A DNA stretch of 6,957 nt, from contig JAAXHV010000470.1 in the NCBI GenBank assembly GCA_012270695.1, forward strand, positions 1 through 6,957. The letters run 5' to 3'. The stretch's first letter is position 1; each line of letters begins with the position of its first letter. Of the stretch, positions 1 to 6,773 are shown piece by piece. Origin of the DNA: Gammaproteobacteria bacterium (GTDB lineage Bacteria; Pseudomonadota; Gammaproteobacteria; Eutrophobiales; Eutrophobiaceae). Both the position numbers and the translations under genes were made by a program. Under the pieces are notes generated by a model. It searched no databases. It was given only the letters and a program-made list of their open reading frames with translations, and was not told the DNA's origin.

Positions 1-15
1 GCGGACAAATCTATT

Positions 16-73
16 TGTTGACAACACTCTCGACATTGTTGAGAACAGGTGCGTTGCTTATAATGTTATAACA
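16..73. promoter_or_regulatory. Three TGTT-N2/3-AACA palindromes, candidate operator array
   Basis: Three short dyads share the half-sites TGTT and AACA. They are TGTTGACAACA at 16-26, TGTTGAGAACA at 37-47 and TGTTATAACA at 64-73. The first two match at 10 of 11 positions and lie exactly 21 bp apart, about two helical turns. The second overlaps the candidate -35 and the third directly follows the -10 of the SDR promoter. Such placement would suit a repressor binding cooperatively. The regulator is not in the window and no family is named, because the motif matches no consensus I can assign with confidence. The repeats are seen directly; the operator role is inferred. Confidence 0.45.
36..64 (+). 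promoter_or_regulatory. Candidate sigma70 promoter of the SDR gene
   Basis: A perfect -10 hexamer TATAAT lies at 59-64. The hexamer 17 bp upstream is TTGTTG at 36-41, which keeps only the TTG of the -35 consensus. A better -35 match, TTGAGA at 39-44, is only 14 bp away, which is too close. A perfect TTGACA at 18-23 has no -10 partner at the right distance. The promoter therefore has a strong -10 and a weak -35, as is common for regulated promoters. The leader to the ATG at 123 would be about 50 nt. A purine-rich AGGAAAG at 108-114 is the likely ribosome-binding site, though its spacing is slightly long. Confidence 0.5.
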
Positions 74-122
74 AACTAAAAAAACTATTCGCAGTAAATA
101 AGACTTCAGGAAAGATATCTTT

Positions 123-917
123 ATGTATATCGACCTCAGCGGTAAACGCGCCTTGGTAACCGGCGCCTCCAGCGGAATCGGCGCAGCCATTGCTGAGGTA
201 TTCGCAGAATCGGGCGCACATGTCGCCGCTCATGCCCGCACCCTCGCGAACGCGGAGGCAACCGTAGAGAAGATTAAGTCTGCCGGTGGGCAGGCTTTTG
301 CTGTTCAAGCTGACTTGACAGATTCGGCAGCCATCGAAGCGATGTGCAAGACTGCGATCAAGGGTCTCGGCGGCATCGACATCGTGATGAATAATGCCGG
401 CATCTATATCCCGGCTGCCGTGGTAGATAATGATGGAGATATCTGGCAGAAGACCATGGCGGTTAACCTTATAGCGCCGTCACTAATCACCAAGCTTACC
501 GTACCGGTAATGATAGAGCAGGGCACGGGTGGCCGGCAGTTATACATTTCGTCGGTGAGCGCGATTATGGCGGAAGTATCGGGCAGCGCTTATTGTGCAT
601 CCAAGGCCGGATTGAATTCCCTGGTGCGGTGTCTGGCTGTCGAAGTTGGTCAATACGGCATAACTGCAAACAGCATCAACCCCGGCTGGGTGGATACACC
701 TTTGGCGAGAAAGGCGTTTGAGGATTTGCAGGAAGAAGGACAGTCGCTTGAAAAGCTGATTGAAGAGAATATGAGCGATAATATCCTGGGAGTTGTCATC
801 AAGCCGGTAGATATCGCCGGTATGGCGGCATTTCTTGCCAGTGAATCCGGTCGGTGTATTACCGGTCAGGATATCAATATCTGCGCCGGCTTGAGTCTCG
901 TACGTTACGGGGACTGA
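123..917 (+). CDS. Short-chain dehydrogenase/reductase (classical SDR)
   Basis: A 264-residue NAD(P)-dependent oxidoreductase of the classical SDR family, probably cytoplasmic. The Rossmann cofactor motif TGASSGIG is at residues 13-20 and the structural NNAG at 90-93. The catalytic tetrad is complete: Asn115, Ser144, Tyr157 and Lys161 (YCASK). NPG follows at 186-188, and the C-terminal ITGQDINICAG resembles the usual TGQ..xVDGG ending. The segment after the second beta strand (HVAAHART) ends in Arg39 with no acidic residue, which suggests NADP(H) preference; that is inference. Length is typical for the family. The ATG is preceded by AGGAAAG. The gene is alone on the plus strand, has its own promoter, and ends 8 bp from the converging Rieske gene. 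Its likely role is to interconvert an alcohol and a ketone or aldehyde made by its neighbours. The substrate cannot be read from the sequence, and names such as FabG or glucose dehydrogenase are not justified. Confidence 0.93.
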   Translation: MYIDLSGKRALVTGASSGIGAAIAEVFAESGAHVAAHARTLANAEATVEKIKSAGGQAFAVQADLTDSAAIEAMCKTAIKGLGGIDIVMNNAGIYIPAAVVDNDGDIWQKTMAVNLIAPSLITKLTVPVMIEQGTGGRQLYISSVSAIMAEVSGSAYCASKAGLNSLVRCLAVEVGQYGITANSINPGWVDTPLARKAFEDLQEEGQSLEKLIEENMSDNILGVVIKPVDIAGMAAFLASESGRCITGQDINICAGLSLVRYGD

Positions 918-925
918 CAGGAGAA

Positions 926-2110
926 TCAGACAACATCCTTAAGCCGTCTACCCAGGTAACGCTGAAAATAAAACAGACAGGCTTCCTTGACACTGAGCGG
1001 CCCCGCCTCTGCAAAGCGTGACCGGATGGTTTTTTGCAACCGCCAGGTTGCCTGGTAATCCTCTGGGTTGATCACCTCGAAAAATTCCCTGTTGTAGCGG
1101 CTTAACTCATCATTCAGATCTTCTTCCGGGACCAGTGCACCCATCATTACACGGGTACGATCGATGCCGAGGGGCAGAATCCGTTTCCAGAAGACTATCC
1201 CCGGTGATGCATCGATAGTGCTTGATGGATAAATAACATAGGTCAATGTCTCTTCCCTGTCCTGAGGTTTGATGTCTGCGCTCCACCGCTCCATCAGGTC
1301 GGCGTAAATAGGCGCCTGCGCGCGTACCAGGTCCATCATCAGCGGTGTACGCAACAGGCTCCAGTCCTGTTCATCATCGCCGCAATGCGAGTCATCACCG
1401 GGCATCCACGGTTGCAGCGTCTCCGGATGCAGGGTGCGGTGATGGTGCGCTTCGGCATTGTTTTCCATGGTCAGCTTCCAGTTCCCTTCCCATATTTCGT
1501 CGTACATCGAGGAAATTCGCATCCTGTCAATGTGGTAAGGAGCCAGTCGGTCGCCCAGTGTCTGTAACCGCGGCCCCAGGGACTCGGCGTCGGCGTCGAG
1601 ATTGACAAAAATGAAACCGAGCCAGGTTTCCAGTCTGAATTCCGGCAGCCGGCAGTTGTCCTTATCCAGGATGCGGCTTTCCGCCATACTGGTAGCGCCC
1701 ATCAGACTGCCGTCAAGCTGGTAGGTCCAGCCGTGGTAGGGGCAGGACAGCCGCGCTGCGTTTCCCTGCCCCATGACGACCTGCATGTAACGATGGCGGC
1801 AGACGTTGGACAGCGCTCGCAACCTGTTATCAGCGCCGCGCACGACGACCAGCGGTTCGCCGGCCAGTTCTATGGTGAAGTAATCACCCGGGTTCTCTGC
1901 TTCTTCTTCACGTCCGACGCAGATCCAGTCGCGCCGGAACAGGTGTTCGAGTTCGAGTTCGTAGAATTCTTCGGACAGGTACACCTGCGGTGGCAGGCCC
2001 CGGGCTTCCTCCAGGGGAGTGGAAAGCGACTTGGTCAGTGTGTCGATTAACGTGCGGGTCGCCGGTTGCATTTCGATCAATCCCCCAGTTCCAGAGCGCG
2101 CTAACGCCAT
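926..2110 (-). CDS. Rieske [2Fe-2S] non-heme iron oxygenase, alpha subunit
   Basis: A 394-residue terminal oxygenase component of the ring-hydroxylating/Rieske oxygenase family, cytoplasmic. The Rieske cluster motif is Cys104-x-His106 with Cys123-x2-His126 (CPYHGWTY). The mononuclear iron motif lies in NWKLTMENNAEAHHHRTLHPE (split here as residues 210-218 and 219-230), with His223 and His228 in H-x4-H spacing. It resembles ENxxExYHxxxxH oxygenases, which include enzymes acting on quaternary amines as well as aromatics, so the substrate stays open. The C-terminal third iron ligand is not obvious: the usual Asp region reads SVKEACLFYFQ, where Glu376 is the best candidate. No ferredoxin, reductase or beta subunit is encoded nearby. 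The first ATG overlaps the cupin gene by 10 bp, which would allow translational coupling. An alternative start at Met14 (position 2071) has GGGGGA nine bases upstream and gives 381 residues; it is about equally likely. Confidence 0.93.
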   Translation of the reverse strand: MALARSGTGGLIEMQPATRTLIDTLTKSLSTPLEEARGLPPQVYLSEEFYELELEHLFRRDWICVGREEEAENPGDYFTIELAGEPLVVVRGADNRLRALSNVCRHRYMQVVMGQGNAARLSCPYHGWTYQLDGSLMGATSMAESRILDKDNCRLPEFRLETWLGFIFVNLDADAESLGPRLQTLGDRLAPYHIDRMRISSMYDEIWEGNWKLTMENNAEAHHHRTLHPETLQPWMPGDDSHCGDDEQDWSLLRTPLMMDLVRAQAPIYADLMERWSADIKPQDREETLTYVIYPSSTIDASPGIVFWKRILPLGIDRTRVMMGALVPEEDLNDELSRYNREFFEVINPEDYQATWRLQKTIRSRFAEAGPLSVKEACLFYFQRYLGRRLKDVV

Positions 2111-2445
2111 GTTACCGGTTTGTCTGATACCAGCATGGTGATATCCTCAAAGTCAGCGCTCATTTCAAAATCGATAGTAGTCCCTTCTTCAACATACAAG
2201 ATGTCACCTGCGCCTATCGAGAAGGTCTCGCCCCCATGGACGGCAACCCTGGCAGAACCTTTGAGCACGAAGGCAAATTCGTCAAAGGGGTAGGTGAAGG
2301 TATGTTTACCGGATTCCTTGAAAGCTACGACTGCCCGTGTCTTGTCGGCTGACCGGTAGAAAATATGTTCACCACCACCAAATTCCGGTGTCATTTCCCA
2401 ATCAACGTCTCTCATGTTAAAGCGTAAGGCTTTAGGTGTGCTCAT
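2101..2445 (-). CDS. Small single-domain cupin (Cupin_3/EutQ-like)
   Basis: A 114-residue protein that is one cupin beta-barrel. The core runs from YPFDEFAFVLKGSARV (residues 52-67) through FSIGAGDILYVEEGTT (75-90), the FDE...vlxG...G-D-x-x-x-x-x-G pattern of the Cupin_3 (DUF861) and EutQ-like group. His48 and Glu56 could bind metal, but the full two-His cupin motif is not present, so catalysis is uncertain. No signal peptide is seen. The ATG is preceded by GGGAG at a normal distance. It sits directly before the Rieske oxygenase gene and overlaps that gene's longest reading by 10 bp, so the two are probably made together. Its role could be ring cleavage, isomerisation, ligand sensing or stabilising a reactive intermediate; the sequence does not choose between these. 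Confidence 0.85.
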   Translation of the reverse strand: MSTPKALRFNMRDVDWEMTPEFGGGEHIFYRSADKTRAVVAFKESGKHTFTYPFDEFAFVLKGSARVAVHGGETFSIGAGDILYVEEGTTIDFEMSADFEDITMLVSDKPVTWR

Positions 2446-2460
2446 GATCCACTCCCAAGA

Positions 2461-2552
2461 GTAGTGGGGTCAGGTCGCACATTGCACATGCAGAGGTTTA
2501 TTACGACATCATACGTCTTTCGTTGCGTGTGCAATGTGCGACCTGACCCCAC
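2461..2552. repeat. REP-like palindromic element with 5' GTAG tetranucleotide
   Basis: Two perfectly complementary 25-bp arms lie at 2464-2488 and 2528-2552; the left one begins GTGGGGTCAGGTCGCAC. After one G-U type pair the stem continues three more base pairs inward (2490-2492 with 2524-2526), leaving a loop of about 31 nt. The bases at 2461-2464 just outside and at the edge of the left arm are GTAG, the tetranucleotide typical of REP sequences mobilised by RAYT (TnpA-REP) transposases. I recall GGGGTCAGGTC-type ends from such elements in gammaproteobacteria, but could not search. The element starts 18 bp upstream of the cupin ATG and ends 6 bp before the flavoprotein stop, so in the minus-strand transcript it forms a very strong hairpin between the two genes. 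It has no flanking U tract, so it is not a classical intrinsic terminator. No transposase is present. Confidence 0.85.
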
Positions 2553-2558
2553 CTCTGT

Positions 2559-4529
2559 TTATGTATTTATTATTTCCAGAACCTGCCGAGCTGCGCGTTC
2601 ACCGTGTTCGACCGCACCAAACCACTCCTGAATGCCGTTATGTTCCGAGTGACCAAAGGCAATACGTCCGAATGGCCTGGTGATAACTTGCTGCAGAGCC
2701 GGCTTGCCATTGTTACCATGGAAGAATCCCGGGATAGCAGCGACATAGGAGTGGCCCCAACGATTCACGATAATCCCGGCGATATCCTTCTCGTCATCGA
2801 AACCCAGCGAGCCAAACATAGTTGTCAGCAGTTGACGAACCGATGCTTCGATATCGGCATAGGTTTTTGACATCAGCTCCCATCTTATTGCTGCCGCTTG
2901 TTCCTTTGCGGGTAGCCCCGGTTTTGAAAACCCTGCATAAAAGGTCAGAACAACCGGTTTTTCAGGGTCGAGCGGAGACTGATTGTCACCAAAAACCATC
3001 GGCCGCCTGATATTACAAAAACCGCCAAGGCCATTGTTTGTGAAAAAATGACAGGCACTCACCCCTAATTTTGCCATTGGCTTCCAATTTCTGAGTGCTA
3101 CGTTGACGACCATATTTGAGCCATGGACCAGTTGATCAAATGCATCTTCATACTCGCCAGGCAAATCCTGAATAATATATTTGTTTACCCAGCCACCAAC
3201 AGCAGAGACGACGCCTTTGGCCTTGACACGATAGACTTTGCCCTTTATTTGATAATAGACTGTAACGCTGTTTGCCCTGGCTGGGTCAATATCATGCTCC
3301 ACACGAACAGCTGTAGAATTTAAACGAACTCTCGTCGGGTTGCCCGGGTTATCAAAATTTTCAAACTGATATGTCGAATCATGAATCTCTTCAAAACTCT
3401 TGCCCCCTGAAATCGCGTTCGGCAGCACCTTCTTCAGCATGAGACGATAAATTGCATCATTGCCGCCGGGGAACGAGAAAATACCGGCAATTTCTTTGTC
3501 GTCTGAAGGCACTCGATACAGTGATTTGCCGCTGAAACCTTTATCAAAGCCAGGCAACGCGGACATCATTGCGTAGCGTGCGGAAATTGCACTGCAACCC
3601 ATCCCCGCGGTTGTCGTAAGGGTTATGTCCAGCAGTTTGATTACACGGGGTTGAATATTGAGGGTATCTTTGAGATATTCCTGGTAGGTGATACTATCCA
3701 GCCACTGCGGCCAATCATCCCCGGCCATGTTGACGCCTGTTCCCTCACGCAGGCGCTTCAGGTCTGCTTTCTCAGCCGCCGAAAAAGCCGTGTTTGTATA
3801 GCCATTCTGGCTTGAATCTATATCCCAGTAGGATTCCTCCAGATCGAAGGTTTTCTTATCAAAGAAGTAACCAGCACTTGCCGCCTGTTCAGCAATACCG
3901 AGCATAGGCAGGTAATTTGTCGGAGATAATCTTAAATCACCTTTGTAGCCTTCCAGGACCTGGAATTCCGGATGACGGGGAATTTCCAAATCGTTAAACA
4001 GGCCATCATACCAGTCGCCCCTTACACTCGGAACCACGGTAAGGTTCGACCCTTGCGGACCGGTTATCTTATAACCATCGACGAAAAATTCGTTACGCTT
4101 TGCTTCCCCGCCAGGAAGTGCGTGGTTTTCCAGGATGAGGCAGGTTTGTCCCGGCCTTGCTTCCCTCAGGAACGTGCGTGCGGCCGATAAACCGGCAAAA
4201 CCACCGCCGATGATGACAAGGTCGTATGATTCTCCAGTGTCAACCGCATCGATCTGGAGCCCGCCAATTTTGTTGTCACGTATCAGGTGGGCGGCGGCGG
4301 TGGTACTTTCGGTGTTACCGTTTGAGCGGGCGTAATCGCCAACACCGGCATAGCCATCCCATGGGTGAACCGTCTCCGCGCCAAGTTGTGCAGCTGTATC
4401 ACTCAGCTTAGCCTCTGCCATAATGGGCGCCGGCATAGACAACAGTACTGCACCAGAGCCGATCAGTGTTCCTTTGACGAAGTCACGGCGTGTAATATCG
4501 CTGTCATTTTTCTCCTTCCTGGTGGTCAC
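2559..4529 (-). CDS. Tat-exported FAD oxidoreductase, spermidine dehydrogenase-like
   Basis: From the GTG at 4529 this gives 656 residues. A twin-arginine signal (ITRRDFVKG, residues 12-20, then a hydrophobic stretch to AEA near 38-40) points to export of a folded cofactor-bearing protein to the periplasm. The FAD-binding Rossmann motif is YDLVIIGGGFAGLSAA (102-117), followed by the ribose-binding acid Glu134 in LILENHALPGG and the AKRNEF block at 143-148. The C-terminus (about 621-656) carries the second flavin-contact segment, GRIAFGHSEHNGIQEWFG. The preceding WDGYAGVGDYARSNGNT and the AKRNEF block resemble SpdH, the flavin spermidine dehydrogenase of Pseudomonas; the substrate here need not be a polyamine. 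The start is uncertain. The open frame reaches back to 4649, inside the receptor gene. No in-frame ATG occurs before the end of the Tat region, and the good ribosome-binding site leads to an out-of-frame ATG. GTG 4529, 10 nt after the receptor stop, is the only reasonable in-frame start, or else the 5' end carries a one-base deletion. Confidence 0.82.
   Translation of the reverse strand: MTTRKEKNDSDITRRDFVKGTLIGSGAVLLSMPAPIMAEAKLSDTAAQLGAETVHPWDGYAGVGDYARSNGNTESTTAAAHLIRDNKIGGLQIDAVDTGESYDLVIIGGGFAGLSAARTFLREARPGQTCLILENHALPGGEAKRNEFFVDGYKITGPQGSNLTVVPSVRGDWYDGLFNDLEIPRHPEFQVLEGYKGDLRLSPTNYLPMLGIAEQAASAGYFFDKKTFDLEESYWDIDSSQNGYTNTAFSAAEKADLKRLREGTGVNMAGDDWPQWLDSITYQEYLKDTLNIQPRVIKLLDITLTTTAGMGCSAISARYAMMSALPGFDKGFSGKSLYRVPSDDKEIAGIFSFPGGNDAIYRLMLKKVLPNAISGGKSFEEIHDSTYQFENFDNPGNPTRVRLNSTAVRVEHDIDPARANSVTVYYQIKGKVYRVKAKGVVSAVGGWVNKYIIQDLPGEYEDAFDQLVHGSNMVVNVALRNWKPMAKLGVSACHFFTNNGLGGFCNIRRPMVFGDNQSPLDPEKPVVLTFYAGFSKPGLPAKEQAAAIRWELMSKTYADIEASVRQLLTTMFGSLGFDDEKDIAGIIVNRWGHSYVAAIPGFFHGNNGKPALQQVITRPFGRIAFGHSEHNGIQEWFGAVEHGERAARQVLEIINT
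4505..4520 (-). promoter_or_regulatory. Strong ribosome-binding site and ATG, out of frame with the flavoprotein
   Basis: Reading the minus strand, AGGAAGGAG (4520-4512) is followed after four bases by ATG (4507-4505). This is the best ribosome-binding site in the junction and sits just before the Tat motif, exactly where the flavoprotein should start. The ATG is in the wrong frame, however, and opens only a 14-codon reading (MTAILHAVTSSKEH) that stops with TGA. One extra base after the ATG (for example ATGAACAGC in place of ATGACAGC) would give M-N-S-D-I-T-R-R and restore a textbook start. Confidence 0.7.
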
Positions 4530-4539
4530 TGATCTGTCA

Positions 4540-6699
4540 TTAGAAGTTATATCGGATGTTTCCACCAACCCAACGTTGAGGGGCAAAGACGTCCTCTCCA
4601 GAACCAAAGAACAGGCTTGCGTCAACCCCGAAGGTTCGATAGACCTCATCGGTCAGGTTATTAACAAAAATGGCCGCACTCCAGGCCTCATCACCGCTCG
4701 TGTAATCCAGTCTGGCATTCAGTATGCCATAAGAACTTTCAGTGACAATTACGGATTCAGATAAATTAAATTTTTGGTCATCAGTCCAACGGAAATCTCC
4801 TTGCAGCGCTAATTGCCCACCAAAAGCAGGCCACGAATAACGCACCAGTCCATTAAAAGTAACGTCAGGCGCTAATGGCGCTTTTTCTTTGCCGGTTGGG
4901 TAAGTTTGGGCAGGAGCGAAAGTGACAGGATCAAAAGTATTAAAATCGGTAGGCAGATCGGTTATCTCGGTGTCACTGAAAGATGCTCCCAGCAAAATAT
5001 CCAATCCCTCAACAGGATTCGCGACCAACTCAATCTCTCCACCGTAGAATTCAGCTTCTGCATTGAACAGCAGCGCATTAAAGAAAGGATCGATGTTATA
5101 GGCTTGATAATCATCATAGTCATAATAATAAGCCGATACGTTCAGACGTGTGGTATCGGTTAAACTTGCTTTAAATCCTGCTTCGTAAGAGGTGAGTATT
5201 TCACCACTATATGGTAAAACATCGCCGCTGACGGGCGTAAGTGGAAAATTAAAACCACCGGACTTAATCCCCCGATTCCAACCTGCATACAACAACCAGT
5301 TATCATTCAGTTTATAGTCAAGCTGTACCTTTGCGTTAAAGTCGTCTTCATTAAGTGAACCTGTATAAGTCGGAAATCCAAAGTCAGGAGCCGTAAGCGT
5401 ATAGTCCTTTTCGTCATTGTTGTAGCGCACACCGAGTGTCAGGGCAAGCTGGCCGGTCAAATCAAATTCTGTTTGCCCAAAAATCGCATAGGTTGTTGTA
5501 TCCTGAACGGCGAACTCATCGAAAATATCAGGACCAAAATAAAATGTTCCGGATTGCTCGGTGGTAAAATCACCATCGATATTTAAAAAATACACACCAA
5601 TGACAGAACGGTGGCGTTTTCCTTCCCAGTTCAAACGAAGTTCCTGAGAAATTTGTTCAATATCAGCGGTTTGGGTGTAGTGATAAACGCTGTCGGGTGT
5701 TGAGTCTGAATCTTCAGCGTAATCATGTTCAATATCCTGATAATCAGTGACAGAGGTCAACGTAAAGCCACCAAGTTCCCAGTTGATGTTGGCATACAAA
5801 TTTATAACCTCAGTCTTTTGATAAAAATCGAAATCATTGGAAATGGTGAAAGGATTACCGTCTATTTTATCTACGTAACCAAAAAAGTCAGTTTCGAAAA
5901 ATGATGGCACATTTAAAGTCCATCCGTTTGGCGCAGCGTCTTCGTCAGCATATTGCGCTTTCAACAGTATGCTTAGAGCTTCAGAGGGTTCGATTAACAA
6001 TTGTCCTCGCACAGCCCAATCATCAGCCCTCTGTGCATCGTCACCAATGTCATTTTTAAGGAGACCATCATCCTCGTTATAGACCATCGACAAGCGACCC
6101 GAAACCTGGTCAGTCAGACCACCGCCTGCAGCAGCTTCGACACGTCGACGTCCTTCTTCACCTAAGGTCACATCAACAAACCCACCCAATTCTTGTGATG
6201 GTCTGGTAGTGATGTAATGTACCAAACCCCCCGTGGCATTGCGTCCAAACAAGGTGCCCTGGGGGCCACGTAAAACTTCCGCACGCTCGACATCGAACAG
6301 GCTGAAGCGCGTGGTTACATTGGAACTCTGGTAGGCCTCATCAATATATAAGGCAACTGGCGCTTCCTGATTTGCCGTGTAATCGTTTTGACCAACACCA
6401 CGAATGTTAAATGAGGCAATCGCGCTACCACCATAACCGGATACTTCGAGGCCGGGAGTTTGCGCAATCAAATCATTGGATTCAACGAAACCCAGTTTTC
6501 TCATCTGCGCACCACTAAAAGCCGTTACTGACACACCGATGTCCTGCAGGTTCTGCTCACGTTTTTGTGCTGTGACTACCACTTCTTCCAGTACTGCGGC
6601 ATGTATAGCGCCAGATGCCACAACAAATACAAAAACCACTGAAATACAGGTGAACAAGCTTGACCGTAGAGGGTTCAGTAATTCGTGAGGATTATTCAT
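4540..6699 (-). CDS. TonB-dependent outer-membrane receptor
   Basis: A 719-residue outer-membrane beta-barrel transporter energised by TonB-ExbB-ExbD. A signal peptide spans about residues 1-34 (hydrophobic core 15-30, cleavage near AIHA-AVLEE). The TonB-box region LEEVVVTAQKREQNLQDI covers 37-54. The plug domain follows, with SFNIRGVGQNDYT near 96-108 and the conserved EVLRGPQGTLFGRNATGG at 141-158. The remainder is the barrel, rich in alternating aromatic strands with repeated NARLDYTSG-type hairpins, and it ends in YNF, the terminal aromatic typical of Bam substrates. Length fits receptors of the TAQKREQNLQDI type, commonly found beside catabolic genes rather than siderophore loci; the ligand is unknown. 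The ATG has GGAGAGA five bases upstream (TTGGAGAGAATTTA). It is first in the minus-strand cluster. Its stop codon overlaps an ATG (TAATGA), but that ATG reads only four codons before a stop. Confidence 0.95.
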   Translation of the reverse strand: MNNPHELLNPLRSSLFTCISVVFVFVVASGAIHAAVLEEVVVTAQKREQNLQDIGVSVTAFSGAQMRKLGFVESNDLIAQTPGLEVSGYGGSAIASFNIRGVGQNDYTANQEAPVALYIDEAYQSSNVTTRFSLFDVERAEVLRGPQGTLFGRNATGGLVHYITTRPSQELGGFVDVTLGEEGRRRVEAAAGGGLTDQVSGRLSMVYNEDDGLLKNDIGDDAQRADDWAVRGQLLIEPSEALSILLKAQYADEDAAPNGWTLNVPSFFETDFFGYVDKIDGNPFTISNDFDFYQKTEVINLYANINWELGGFTLTSVTDYQDIEHDYAEDSDSTPDSVYHYTQTADIEQISQELRLNWEGKRHRSVIGVYFLNIDGDFTTEQSGTFYFGPDIFDEFAVQDTTTYAIFGQTEFDLTGQLALTLGVRYNNDEKDYTLTAPDFGFPTYTGSLNEDDFNAKVQLDYKLNDNWLLYAGWNRGIKSGGFNFPLTPVSGDVLPYSGEILTSYEAGFKASLTDTTRLNVSAYYYDYDDYQAYNIDPFFNALLFNAEAEFYGGEIELVANPVEGLDILLGASFSDTEITDLPTDFNTFDPVTFAPAQTYPTGKEKAPLAPDVTFNGLVRYSWPAFGGQLALQGDFRWTDDQKFNLSESVIVTESSYGILNARLDYTSGDEAWSAAIFVNNLTDEVYRTFGVDASLFFGSGEDVFAPQRWVGGNIRYNF

Positions 6700-6773
6700 T
6701 AAATTCTCTCCAAGGGATGCTTATGTTAATGCCAAAACATTGATATTACAGTCACTCAACAAAATATTCAGCA

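Noticed and set aside
18..23. Perfect TTGACA as a -35 box
   Set aside because: No -10-like hexamer lies 16-18 bp downstream (41-46 reads GAGAAC). It is better explained as part of the palindrome at 16-26.
66..308. Minus-strand reading frame of 80 codons over the SDR start
   Set aside because: It is antisense to the N-terminal Rossmann motif of a clear SDR and has no recognisable domain; it is a shadow of that gene.
1345..2050. Several plus-strand reading frames of 60-105 codons
   Set aside because: They are antisense to the Rieske oxygenase, with low-complexity or unrecognisable sequences, and have no independent support.
2464..2552. CRISPR repeat or intrinsic terminator reading of the palindrome
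   Set aside because: There is only one inverted pair with no spacer series, and no U tract follows either arm; a REP-like element fits better.
4526..4540. ATG overlapping the receptor stop (TAATGA) as a coupled start
   Set aside because: It reads only M-T-D-Q before a TGA, so it cannot be the flavoprotein start; at most it is a reinitiation site.
4530..4649. The 40-codon upstream extension of the flavoprotein reading frame, starting with ATG at 4649
   Set aside because: It lies within the receptor's coding sequence in another frame, and it would put the Tat signal more than 50 residues from the N-terminus, where it would not work normally.
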